27,954 nucleotides of DNA from Sphaerosporella brunnea. Taxonomy: Eukaryota > Ascomycota > Pezizomycetes > Pezizales > Pyronemataceae. Made by a program: the position numbers and the translations under genes. The stretch lies in NCBI GenBank assembly GCA_008704415.1, contig VXIS01000468.1:1-27954 (forward strand), read 5' to 3'. Positions 18,976-27,935 of this stretch are shown piece after piece. Numbering within the stretch: position 1 is the first letter of the stretch; every line of letters begins with the position of its first letter. The notes below the pieces were generated by a model. That model was not told where the DNA came from, searched no databases, and saw nothing but the letters and a program-made list of their open reading frames with translations.

Positions 18976-20360
18976 TACGGAGTGTATACCACCCGCCTGT
19001 TTAGACGACACTTCCTGAGCGGTACCATCTCCTCACACCACTGCCTATCGAACGCTCAGCTATCTTCAGGGAAAGATTTGTGTAGGAGCGCGGATTCTCA
19101 GTGCCAATTAGCACCCTAAAGCGCTGCGGTCAAAGAGATAAAGGGAGTGTAAGGAGATACACTGCGCAAATTTTGGTGGCGGTTTCTGACCACGTGTCTA
19201 TGGCGGGTAACGCGTGCGACGCAAGCAAAAAAGAATAACATGGAGCAGCATATCTACTCGTGCCGAGGTGGTGGTTGACACCACCCATCCCCGGGCGCTC
19301 GCAGGTGAGTGCCCGACACTCTACGGATAAAGTAATACCTAATGATAAACGCGCCTTCCACTGTCAGCAATCACCCATTTCCACCACCATCACCATCCGA
19401 TTATGCGAGGTATTCTGAGGGAAAAAGAGCCCAAGCCCTATGAGTCTGCTGAGGCTCGGATTCAGGCAGCAATTGGGGGTTCTGCTGGAGAGGGCCAGGG
19501 GCGAGGGGGGAGGGGCAAGGGAAATTCAAATCTTTCTTTGTCTGTATTGTGTCCCTTTACTCAAAAAAAAGCACATCCCCCAAGTCGCCGGCGAGCCCAG
19601 TGTGGACAAAGTCTTGTTTTTTTTTTTTTTTTTTCTCGGCGGTCTATTTTCGATTGCACCGCTGGATAGAGCTCCTTTTGAGGATCATTTCTTTATCTGG
19701 CTTTTGTGTTTCGGCCATATGGTTGTGGAGGACGGAGGGTTTTTGTCCGGCGTGGGGGGTGATCACCTGAAGTTGGCGCTGCAACTGAACTCACCACCAA
19801 TCATCGCCCGCACCTCAAAGCAACAACACCACCAGCCGCACAGGGTTGGCGTCTTCACAAGTAGAGTACAATGCTGTCACAATAAAGGCCGACATCGCCC
19901 AGGAAGCGGGTTTCTACTATAGGTAGGAAGCACCGCTCCTGAAGCCTTCTCTCTTCAGCAACAAGAACCATAAGAAAAAGCCACCTATAGAAACAAAGAC
20001 CTTAAAATTCTATTGTTTAGGACTTAGATTATGTTGCAGTCTTTTTGTTGATTCCACGACACTCTAGTAGATAGAGCCTCGTTGTGCAATGTCCGCCAAT
20101 ACAAACGCATCCGCTCAGCAGAAGATAAAAGAGCCAGGCAGAACTGGGGCCAGGGGCTGAATAGAGGTAACGCCAAAGGAAATCGGGGCATGAATAGGGA
20201 TTGTTCTCCACATGGAGGTGCACATTCACCAGCGAATGCGGGTTATTGGAAACACGATGGCTGCAACCCAACCTAACCCACACCCCATCGCCAACTATAT
20301 GTCGTGTTGGTGTGAGGCAGCGACACTAGTCACGCAAGGCTATTGTACATACACACCACC
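18976..20360. other. No assigned gene; T18 run
   Basis: A plus-strand ORF from 19403 begins with KPYESAEARIQAAIGG, which faintly resembles the start of psq-type helix-turn-helix regions in fungal transposases, but the similarity ends at once. A T18 homopolymer lies at 19617-19634. Other ORFs are short and unrecognised. Confidence 0.4.
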
Positions 20361-20410
20361 CCGAGTTTTCGGGTGTCCTCATAAAATAGAGGGACGCCCC
20401 GAAAACTCGG
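20361..20410. repeat. Short foldback with 13-bp perfect arms
   Basis: CCGAGTTTTCGGG (20361-20373) pairs perfectly with CCCGAAAACTCGG (20398-20410); partial pairing (GTCC with GGAC) extends inward, leaving a loop of about 15-24 nt. No gene ends immediately before it. It could be a tiny foldback insertion or a structured RNA element. Confidence 0.8.
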
Positions 20411-21161
20411 AAGAGAGACAATTCTACCTGCGCTATTTCACCCTTTTATTTTAACATGTCGCAAACACGCTTTAAGCAGACCAAGCACTTTTTCCACGTC
20501 TCGGACCGTGATGGGGAGACGCATACTGCTACAGGGCGGACCCTCTCCGCAACCAGCGGCGGAAATGTTCACAGGCGTACCGGCTGCCTTCTACTAACGT
20601 ATCTGTCGACGAAGCAATGATCCTGATCCTCCGCACAGGCTGCTCGCAGGGCACAAACAAGGTGCCCTCGAAGCCTATTGAGCATGGTTTTAAGCCTTGA
20701 TGTAGCCTCCAGGTTCATCACCGCTGGACCCCCCGCCCCGAGTCCCCCCTCAGTCCCTCGCCCAACAGTCACACGGGACGCGGAATTACCGGCGGGGTGT
20801 GTTTCAGAAAGTGCCCATATGCCTACGGTAGCCTACCCCGTCAAAAATAAGAAAACCTGCTACTTGTGCCGCTGGAAACACCGGGCGAGGGTAAATCCAA
20901 AGAACTCTCTTAAACCCGCTGGTGCTGTAAAGTCGGCCAGGTTCCACTCTGTCTCAACGACAAGCGCAACTGTTTCCATAATCTGCACGATCAGGAGTTG
21001 GCCTGAAGTGATGGGAGGCGTTCTGGTAGATTTGAGCGGGTGGGGGGGCAGTGAGGGTGGGGTTTCTGGTGGAGGAGCGAGACCTGCAGCAGCACTTCTG
21101 TGAACCTAATCAAACCCATCTTTTCGGTGTAATGAAGCTTTCTATCTACAAAAATATCTTC
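20411..21161. other. No assigned gene
   Basis: A plus-strand ORF (20678-21103) and shorter minus-strand ORFs overlap. KNKKTCYLCRWKHRARV in the plus frame has a lone CxxC pair, which is not enough for a domain call. Confidence 0.35.
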
Positions 21162-21557
21162 TCAATGGGCATTGCGCGCGTGCGACGTTGCGCCATACTT
21201 TTCAGGCCAATTCGACAGGATCCGCGTTACAGACGAGGGGATAATGAACAATATAGGCGCAGGCATCGTTGTGCATCCTGAAGACTCCACCTCCACACAC
21301 ACTCCGAAATCCTCCGACTTCCACTTCTCAGTGTCCATTGTTTGGGCACTGAAACTAAGCGCATATTTTCGGGGCGGGCTGGCGACGGTGCTCCAATCGT
21401 TCCGTGCAATGCATTGGCTGATGGTGTACTGCGCGGCGGCCCCAAGCAGTTCGTTGAAGCGGGGGATGCATGAGTCCTGCAGGCGTGGGGGATTGCGCAA
21501 CATGGGTCTCACAAACATCCCCGCCAGACAAATCTGGTCATATGTTTGCATCCCCAA
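21162..21557 (-). CDS. Hypothetical protein, 131 residues
   Basis: The ORF starts at ATG 21557-21555 (MGMQTYDQICLAGMFVRPML) and ends at 21162. The text is protein-like, with IPRFNELLGAAAQYTISQCI and ALSFSAQTMDTEKWKSEDF, and the C-terminal part has a hydrophobic patch (MPAPILFIIPSSVTRIL). The frame remains open before the Met (ELVGPQLG), so the true start may be further upstream or in another exon. An antisense ORF of 157 codons overlaps it and cannot be excluded. No family is recognised. Confidence 0.35.
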   Translation of the reverse strand: MGMQTYDQICLAGMFVRPMLRNPPRLQDSCIPRFNELLGAAAQYTISQCIARNDWSTVASPPRKYALSFSAQTMDTEKWKSEDFGVCVEVESSGCTTMPAPILFIIPSSVTRILSNWPEKYGATSHARNAH

Positions 21558-22761
21558 CTGTGGCCCGACAAGTTCCCTTCATGGTGCCAGAGCTCGCTTG
21601 GATAATGGTGAATCCAATCCGCTGAAGACTACACGAGAACTCTAATAGACACTCGTGCATAAGGATCGGCGGTGTATGCCCTGGAGTTTACTTCACGGCT
21701 TCTCATCGGGAAATTGAAGGCAATGCTGAAGGCCACCGCAGTGAGGTTATGTGAAACCTTTCCCTCTACCCTCTAACCATTGTGCGCCTACGCAATTCAC
21801 TGCTTTACGCCAGCCGCTCCAAACTTCACCGACTCGCCATGATTTCATGAGTCCCTTTATCCTTGAACAGCACCCCGCGGCCGCCCGCTTCCCCGCATCA
21901 CTCGAGGTATTTCCATTCTACACCCAATTGGCTCAGCCATTGGTCCCACATCAGGCACCAACGCCTAAGACTGGCAGTAGATACCTTAGGAACGGACCAA
22001 ATGCTGGTGATCTCTCACTTGTGGTGGTCGTCCGAACGTCGGTCGGTCTGGCGACCACGACCGCCTCGATGATCACTTGCGACCACTATGCGTCACCTCC
22101 CAGCCAATCACCTTCACCATCTACCTCTCACGATGACAACGACCGCTATAGACAACCACCACAACCACCACTAGGTGTTGCCGACTTCGTTTGAACTTGC
22201 GCACACAACATGTCATTGCCACCCATTGTACGAATCGAATATACAGCTTCCGTAGCCAGGTCCTCCACGTTATCGCTCGCGTGCCTTTCTGCCCAACTTT
22301 AGTGCGCTCACTCAGCGTCAAAGACCAGTAACTATCCAAACAAAAAACCGTGAAAACGCTGAGTGATCATGGATGAAGAAAAAGCTTCCTTCCCCGAACG
22401 TAATCATTCCAGTTACCGGTGACTCAATATTGCTATGCCTGTAGATAGATATTTTCGGTGCTGCCGTCGCCTGTTTTTCCTGACGCTTCGGCCCCTTAAC
22501 CAATCAATGCTTTTTTGCCCATCCTACGCCCTGCAAACGACACATAAAATAACTACTTCAGGGGTTTGGTGAGCCTGCAGGTGAAGCCTCTAGCCGGAAG
22601 GGGGGTGGGTGTACTCAAGTACGAAAAACGCATGCGACGATGCCAGCCACCACATCAAGATTTGCAACTACATCACAAGATCCGTAGACGCCTTGAGCAT
22701 GTGGTGTGGGAAGTCGCAGAGTTGTGCCACAACAATGAGTGGGCAAGTCATGGGGTGCGTT
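21558..22761. other. No assigned gene
   Basis: A plus-strand frame (21751-22194, beginning at GTG) is Pro/Ser-rich and low in complexity. GTGGTTGTGGTGGTTG-like microsatellite sequence near 22150-22170 creates a poly-Val artefact on the minus strand. A hairpin CCTAAG...CTTAGG lies at about 21964-21991. Nothing else is supported. Confidence 0.4.
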
Positions 22762-23472
22762 GTGTGTTTGGTTGAAGTCTCTCCACCCAATACCTACCGT
22801 ATCGTCTGTGTCTTAAGCAACGCGTGGCCGGAGGGGTGGGGGTGTTGCCAAGCTATCAAAAAGATAATTTCTAAAGACTCGCGCGCGCGGGCGATGCTGT
22901 ATATTCGGCCTCCTAAAGCTTCGAGAATTCGGTCCTCCTGCTTGCGCCAACGGCTTACCTGAGAGGCATTAACTCCGTAAAATTTGCCAGCCTCTCTGGA
23001 GGTCGGCTTTCGGGTCTCGATTAGTCCATCCCCCATAGTAAACTCCCTCGGGGTATCCAAATAGTTCAGGATCTCGATCTTCTTTCTATTGGTAGGCCGG
23101 CACCGGGTGCGTTTCACAGGGGCATCGCGCCGTATCTTCCGGTGTTTCTCCGCTACCGGCACCATTTTTGGACCGTACCGGGGAGCCTGCTCAGGACGGG
23201 GAAATGCCGGAGGTGCCATTGTGCATGCCGCTCACCAAGTACCCGTGCCCCGCCTTTTGATCATCATTAAAGTTGTGTACAAACCCAAATTGTGACCGCG
23301 ATGTCCAATCCCACCAATAGAAAACCCTCGACACCCGCAACCTGACCACTCCCACCCCTCCGGCCCGCGTTCCTTAAGACACAGACCATACGGTAGGTGG
23401 GATTGAGAAAAAAAACAAACAAACGAAAAAAAAAAAAACACACGGTTTTCGTAAGCTCGCAACCAAACACAC
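22762..23472 (-). mobile_element. Inverted-repeat transposon carrying a helix-turn-helix protein
   Basis: The ends carry GTGTGTTTGGTTG (22762-22774) and its reverse complement (23460-23472). Further in, about 52 bp (CCTACCGTAT...GGAGGGGTGG at 22793-22844) is repeated inverted at 23346-23398 with several mismatches. On the right the two blocks are separated by an A-rich insertion with CAAACAAACG and A13 runs. No clear target duplication was found. The interior encodes a minus-strand DNA-binding domain but no catalytic domain, so the element looks truncated or non-autonomous. Confidence 0.65.
22794..23219 (-). CDS. Helix-turn-helix (psq/CENP-B-like) protein of a transposon
   Basis: The ORF is 141 residues; the ATG at 23219-23217 has A at -3. 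Residues 1-45 are basic and Pro-rich. Residues about 46-100 resemble the N-terminal helix-turn-helix of pogo/Tigger-type and other fungal DDE transposases: NRKKIEILNYLDTPREF, RKPTSREAGKFYGVNASQV, SRWRKQEDRILEALGG. In that family this domain binds the transposon ends, with a DDE nuclease domain following. Here the ORF ends inside the element's own inverted repeat (HPHPSGHALLKTQTIR is encoded there), so the nuclease is missing. It may act only as an end-binding competitor, or be a relic. Confidence 0.6.
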   Translation of the reverse strand: MAPPAFPRPEQAPRYGPKMVPVAEKHRKIRRDAPVKRTRCRPTNRKKIEILNYLDTPREFTMGDGLIETRKPTSREAGKFYGVNASQVSRWRKQEDRILEALGGRIYSIARARESLEIIFLIAWQHPHPSGHALLKTQTIR

Positions 23473-23608
23473 TCTCCCGATAGCGAGTGCAAACAGCGGG
23501 GTGTGAATGGGTGGACAGCGCATTTGCCGCGATAATAACTTGCGTACCGTTTTACCCACACCCTCGGAAGTACTCACGCAGTTTGTTCCAACCTTCGCGT
23601 GAAGGTGC

Positions 23609-24034
23609 ATGGCCTCAACACATCCAGACACACACCGCCAGCAAAAGCAAGTTGACGACCAGTCACTTTTCACCCTTCCACAACACTCACCAGCTGCACC
23701 GGTTATTGCGGAGAACGGCTATTTCGAGGATTTGGATAGCAAAGAGGAAGATGAGGAGAACTGAGGGAGTAGCGATTTAGAAGATGAAGAGGAGCACGAG
23801 AGTGGGTCTGCTGTGAGTGACAGTGATGATGATGTTGAGCATCGCTGTCGCGGTCTAACATCGACAATACCATACGAACCGCTCTCGATCCAATCACCCA
23901 GCCGCAGTAGCAATGGCCTGATACCGCCATGCCTCAGAATTGCAATAGAAAATATTTCATACATTTCGGAGCGAGTTGAAAACGCTCTGGTACGCGCCAA
24001 GACCGCTTCAGAGTGCGACTCTCAAGTGAGATAA
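23609..24034 (+). pseudogene. Acidic protein ORF with one in-frame TGA
   Basis: From the ATG at 23609 the frame reads 51 codons, a TGA at 23762-23764, then 89 more codons to the TAA at 24032-24034. Text on both sides of the stop is of one kind: YFEDLDSKEEDEEN before it and SSDLEDEEEHESGSAVSDS after, an Asp/Glu/Ser-rich segment as in nuclear or chromatin proteins. The rest, SIQSPSRSSNGLIPPC and AIENISYISERVENALV, could form a helix. No family is recognised. A MITE begins two bases after the final stop, so the natural 3' end may have been displaced. Confidence 0.45.
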
Positions 24035-24035
24035 T

Positions 24036-24521
24036 AGTGGTACTCAAGGTAGGCTGAAAAGGCCGGCTGGCTGAAAATCGAGTGCCGCAAAAGATCCAAT
24101 AGGAGGCTCCAGCCTGGCTGCAAACTTTGAGGGACCTTTTTTTGGTCTGGCTGACGGCACTGTCCTGCGACGAAATCAACACGCAGCCTGCGAGCCTTAG
24201 TAGCAAACAACAACACATCGCAGCGACAGCAAAATCGAAAAACAGCCACAAAAAAAAAAACCCGCCAATATTAAAAACAGCATCTATCGTGAATTCTCAA
24301 ACTTTTTCATCGCATTTACAGGCGGAACTTCCGCTGAGTAAAGCTTGTTGTCACATGAAAACATAGTCATGTGCCTTCTTCGTGGTTGAGCAGCCGTGCC
24401 TTGCCAGTGCTGGCTGAAACAATCTGGCTGAAAAAGTCACGTTGTCTGCGGCCTATCACCGCTGCTCGACGTGGCCTAATTTTCAGCCAGCCGGCCTTTT
24501 CAGCCTACCTTGAGTACCACT
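24036..24521. mobile_element. MITE with perfect 43-bp terminal inverted repeats, hAT-like ends
   Basis: AGTGGTACTCAAGGTAGGCT... (24036-24078) and its reverse complement (24479-24521) agree at 43 of 43 positions. The base outside the right end makes it CAGTGGTACTCAAGG, close to the CAGTGGTTCTCAA ends of hAT transposons; the left end has T in place of the C. The interior of about 400 bp has no coding sequence. Subterminal CTGGCTGAAA motifs recur at both ends, as hAT transposases often bind. An 8-bp target duplication was looked for and not found. The perfect ends suggest a young insertion. Confidence 0.85.
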
Positions 24522-25225
24522 GATATGGCATGCAAAAATGAAAATGAAATGGCAAAGCCATCGTGCGCAGCACATGACTAGGTTGCTCGTCCGCTTAGCC
24601 CCCGCTTAGCCATCAACACGAAGTATGTTACGAAGCGATCCCTACATTTCGCGAGGAGCCGATGCTAATAGGGAGGTTTGCAACTTCCTTCAATCTACCT
24701 TCCTTGCTGTGTTAGCGCGTGGCCTGTAGCAAGGAAAGTGCTTGGGTGACCACTCCCAAAAAAGAGGTTCTTGCTCATTCCCGGGGACATTCTTGTGGCC
24801 AGGCGTCCAGTGGAACTCCGTAGTCCAGCCTGCGTCGCGGACGGCTTTCTCGGCGCCCGCGATCCTGGGGACAATCTACTGTCCTGGTCAGGGCCCGATG
24901 TTGAGTAGCCGTTGCTGGGCTGCTGTCCTCTCCCAGTGGTATGTTTTCGTTTTCGTCTGTGTGGGTGTCGCTGTCGTCGTCGCCTCCGGCAGCCGCCGCA
25001 AAGCCAGCTCCAGGCCAGCTTTGGCCTTGAGAGTTTTCCACTCCAATTCTTGCTTGCTTCCCTTTGCCTCTGAGAATGCCAAAGCGTATCGTTTGGCATG
25101 TTCCCTTGTTGTTGTTGCACCTGCATCAACAGTCTCTGTTGAAAGTAGTCTGTGAATGAGGATCAGATTGTAGGTGGGTGAGAACGTTGATTGCGTTGCA
25201 TTCAAAACAGCTGGCCTAAGCCTAT
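24522..25225 (-). other. Possible minus-strand gene, structure unresolved
   Basis: Three minus-strand frames overlap between 24695 and 25229. The most protein-like is REHAKRYALAFSEAKGSKQE followed by LEWKTLKAKAGLELALRR (about 25080-24970), a Lys/Glu-rich helix; an acidic stretch, GGDDDSDTHTDENENIPLG, lies in the next frame. A TATA and a CRE motif lie upstream in the right orientation. No exon structure could be settled and no domain is recognised. Confidence 0.3.
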
Positions 25226-25260
25226 ACATATATACCCTTCACCCCGTCATAGTGACGTCA
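25226..25260 (-). promoter_or_regulatory. TATA plus CRE (TGACGTCA) motif
   Basis: A palindromic TGACGTCA is at 25253-25260 and a TATATA at about 25228-25236. On the minus strand the CRE lies upstream of the TATA, in the order expected for a promoter driving leftward transcription toward the unresolved ORFs below 25225. CRE sites are bound by bZIP factors of the ATF/CREB class. Confidence 0.45.
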
Positions 25261-25543
25261 ACCTTCATAGCATATCACTCATCCAATCACACAATCTCAC
25301 TCGTCCTTCGTCCGTCAACCAAGCCTAGAAAGGCGTTTTCAACAGTCTCCACAGTAACTAGAACTCGTCAAATGGAATCTGACTTTCCCGGCGGATGTTC
25401 CCGAAGTTGTGATGCTTAAGGCATACTTAAGGACTGAGCTGCGCCGTGATTGGTTTCTACAGTGTATAAACTACATGTAGTGAGCGCACATTACGTGACG
25501 AGTCAGGGTTTTTGTCAACCGGCCCGCGGCGAAGCCTCCGCTC

Positions 25544-25735
25544 TCACGTGAACCTCACCCGGACATGGCAGGATCACGTGATGCTCACGTGAACCAAACT
25601 GGGAATTGCAGTCCCGCTGTAACCCTAAGTTCCCGAACCGTATTCACTAGCCCAAACCACATGCCAAACCCTAAGCCTGCCTATATCTTCTCTTCCTCTT
25701 CCTCTTTCTTTTGTTTCTCCATTCTTCTCTCCCTC
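25544..25735 (+). promoter_or_regulatory. Promoter: three TCACGTGA octamers, two AACCCTAA boxes, TATA, CT tract
   Basis: TCACGTGA occurs at 25544-25551, 25574-25581 and 25585-25592. AACCCTAA occurs at 25621-25628 and 25667-25674. A TATAT lies near 25682 and a pyrimidine-rich tract at about 25686-25735. TCACGTG is the core of Cbf1-type bHLH sites, and AACCCTAA is the Tbf1/telobox element; Tbf1 and Cbf1 sites together mark ribosomal-protein promoters in some fungi such as Candida albicans. The cluster points rightward to the gene at 26182. Factor identity is inferred from motif only. Confidence 0.65.
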
Positions 25736-25814
25736 CGTTCATCCTGCTTCCAGTGTACCGTCACTGGTACTCTATCCTGCCTTCCCCACGAGCTCTTTCG
25801 AGTCTTCACTGTCC

Positions 25815-26175
25815 GCTGCCCGCTGCCGCCTGCCCGGTGTCGTCTTCCGCTCTGCCCGCTGCCCGCTGTCCGCTGACGTCTTGCTGTTGTCTAGGCCTCC
25901 AAGCCCGTTGCCCGCTGCCCGCTGTCCGTTGCCGTTTTGCTGTTGTCTAGCCCTCGAAGCCCGCTACCCTCTGCCCGCTGTCCGCCGCCGTCTTCCGCTG
26001 TTCGAGTCCTCGAAGCCCTCTGCCCGCTACCCGGCGCTGACGTCTTGCTGTTGTGTAGGCCTCGAAGCCCGCCGCCCGCTGTCCGCTGTCGTCTTTCGCT
26101 GTTCGAGTCCTAGAACCCCTCTGCCCGCTGCCCTCTGCTGCCGTCTTCCGGTCGTCTAGGCCTCGAAGCCCGCTA
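25815..26175 (+). repeat. Minisatellite, about six degenerate 50-57 bp units
   Basis: Units carry a GTCTTGCTGTTGTCTAGGCC or GTCTTCCGCTGTTCGAGTCC head, then TCGAAGCCC and a string of GCCCGCTG/TCCGCTG blocks. Heads begin near 25877, 25933, 25990, 26041, 26089 and 26143; partial CCCGCTG repeats extend left to 25815. Two head types alternate in part, suggesting a higher-order unit. The array ends seven bases before the ATG at 26182. Confidence 0.85.
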
Positions 26176-26181
26176 CTGGTA

Positions 26182-26882
26182 ATGGCCGCCTCCACAAATG
26201 CCGAGGTTGAGTCGGCTATTCCAGGTCTTGCCGAGGTGCGTCGATTTAGCCAACCGGAAGTTATGGCGTTACTAGAGCGGGAGGGAGTGCTCGAAGGGTT
26301 CTCGCCCGAGATCTTGGACAGGCTCCAGAGAGCGGGAATTACAGGAAGGCATCTCGTGCAGGATTGCCACGATCCGGCGTTCCTCCGGCCCGATGTGGGT
26401 CGCTGCCTGTCCAACGACATTGCCAAGTTCGTGAAAGAGCTCTATGAAACAGCCGGTATGAGTGGTTTTCATTCACCTCCAAAATTCGTTTCTAACTGTA
26501 ATATAGCACACCCCCTCCCTAACGCCTCCATAGAGCGTCTCCGCCTGGAGCCGCAGCGCCGGCATGCCGTAAGTACATACCTCCATCATGATTCCCCGAT
26601 AGAAGGCTTACTTATGGGTAGCAAGAACGCCGGGCCAATGTCTACCAGTGGGGCCTCGCGGCCCTCCAGGCGGGTGCTGCCGGGTTCGGGTTATTGGGGA
26701 TCGGCCTCATCCCACCGGACCTCGCCACGCAGTGCGGCGGATGGAACACCTGCGTCAACAGACTGGCCTGGGGTTAGGGCATCTATTCCGTGGTCCTCTG
26801 TCCCGGGGTTTACTACCTCAATAGATCTATGCACCCGGCCATCAAGCGGCGTTTCGCGCCGGAGGAGGAGGAGGTGGAATAA
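26182..26882 (+). CDS. Three-exon gene: SAM-like domain plus membrane segment, interrupted by in-frame TAG
   Basis: Exon 1 is 26182-26455, intron 1 26456-26506 (GTATG...CTAAC...TAG), exon 2 26507-26568, intron 2 26569-26621 (GTAAGT...TAG), exon 3 from 26622. Splicing keeps one frame. Residues about 20-90 resemble a SAM-type helical bundle: FSQPEVMALLEREGVLEGF, ILDRLQRAGITGRHLV, DIAKFVKELYETA. Exon 3 adds a basic QERRANVYQWGLAAL and a hydrophobic AGAAGFGLLGIGLIPPDLA, probably a membrane anchor, then CGGWNTCVNRLAWG. A TAG at 26775-26777 ends the frame, but the same frame continues protein-like (GIYSVVLCPGVYYLN, then MHPAIKRRFAPEEEEVE) to a TAA at 26880-26882. Either the TAG is the true stop, or it is a recent nonsense mutation. 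A minisatellite and a well-marked promoter lie upstream. Confidence 0.7.
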
Positions 26883-27559
26883 CGATATCTAGGGTCCGTT
26901 AGGACGGTACACAGTGCTTGAGAGAAACGATGATTGATGCCGCAGGAATAGTGATATCGGTAGCTGTTATTGGAGTGGAAGGCTGTGCAGTGGAGTGTGG
27001 GGTCACACCTGTCATTGCGCGAGGCTTGCTCGGGGTTGAGGCTGGTCATAGGTTGGTTGTTTGAAGTGGATATGGCATGTGAGATTCGGTGAGTGCGGAA
27101 AAGTGTGAGAAAAGCTTGTGTTTCGATGAAAGTGGACGCTGAAGGATGACGGTGGTTGGGTTCAGGTGACTTTTATTGGAGTAGAAATTCTCTGGTAGTA
27201 AAATTTGATGGAGGAACTCATCAGGTGGCGTTATCTGCTTGTCCTGATACTCATACAGACGTGAAAGTGTGGCTGCTGATTGATGAGTGTCTCCTGTTGC
27301 ATGCTGGATTCAGAAATCCAACATGGTGCCGCAATTCAAAATGTCGACGATCGTATATCCTCTCGTCCGTAGAAATTGGGTTTTCCGGCCAATTGGCAGG
27401 TAGCAACCAACCCCGCGCCCCATAACTCCATGGGGACCCAAATGTGACCCCCCCCGGTGTTTCAGAACCAAGTGATGTAGCGAATATGAACAGTCTATGA
27501 TGAAGTTCTGAGAGGTGATGGTTGGCAATTGCAGGATATATAGCGAGTTTTTGTGCGAG
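26883..27559. other. Region between SAM-like gene and LINE fragment
   Basis: No supported gene. A plus-strand ORF at 27156-27425 contains DGGTHQVALSACPDTHTDVK but no known domain. TGTGAG/GGTGAGT-like words are frequent, and a C7 run occurs near 27448. Confidence 0.4.
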
Positions 27560-27935
27560 TGTGAGAGCCCGAAAACCTACTATCGGATGCCGAAAGGCAG
27601 TGGAAACAGAGTCGCATTCAAGACCAGAAAGTCCGTCGCCGCGCGCTTCTTCCAGCTACGGCTGCAAAAGGCTCCGACGGCTCCGTACCTGCTCCGGACC
27701 GGGCGGCGGATGGACGATAAGTGCTGGTGGTGTCGCAGCGGCGCCGTCCAGACCCGAGACCACCTCTTCAAGTTCTGCAAGAGGTGGAAAGACGCGCAAC
27801 GGCTTCCCTGGAGGCGAGTCGCAGAGGCGACGAAGCCCAAAGAGAAAGAGCGAAACGGTGGACGAAAGCGCTGGCCGGCGACAGCCACGGCTGCCCTGCT
27901 GGCGGACGACAGGTGCACGGAGGCCGTTATGGATT
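27560..27935 (+). pseudogene. Tad-type LINE, C-terminal fragment (RNase H tail and zinc knuckle)
   Basis: In the frame that includes 27593 the sequence reads YYRMPKGSGNRVAFKTRKSV, AARFFQLRLQKAPTAPYLL, DDKCWWC, then QTRDHLFKFCKRWKD, and LLADDRCTEAVMDF. This is the conserved C-terminus of ORF2 in Tad-like non-LTR retrotransposons of filamentous fungi, with a CxxC...HxxxxC-type zinc knuckle. Recognisable similarity begins near 27570, fitting 5' truncation or an older break. The coding sequence has no stop here: after MDF it passes straight into telomere-like repeats, where the family normally has about ten more residues. Confidence 0.8.

Noticed and set aside
21751..22194. 147-codon Pro/Ser-rich plus-strand ORF
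   Set aside because: It begins at GTG, is low in complexity and has no conserved motif.
24036..24521. TA target duplication for the MITE
   Set aside because: TA does not sit symmetrically against both ends, and no 8-bp duplication was found either, so the duplication is left undefined.
25565..26159. Plus-strand ORFs with Arg/Cys/Pro-rich repeats
   Set aside because: They are translations of the pyrimidine tract and minisatellite and have no independent coding evidence.
25877..26175. CRISPR-like array
   Set aside because: The units are contiguous and degenerate without unique spacers, and the context is eukaryotic; it is a minisatellite.
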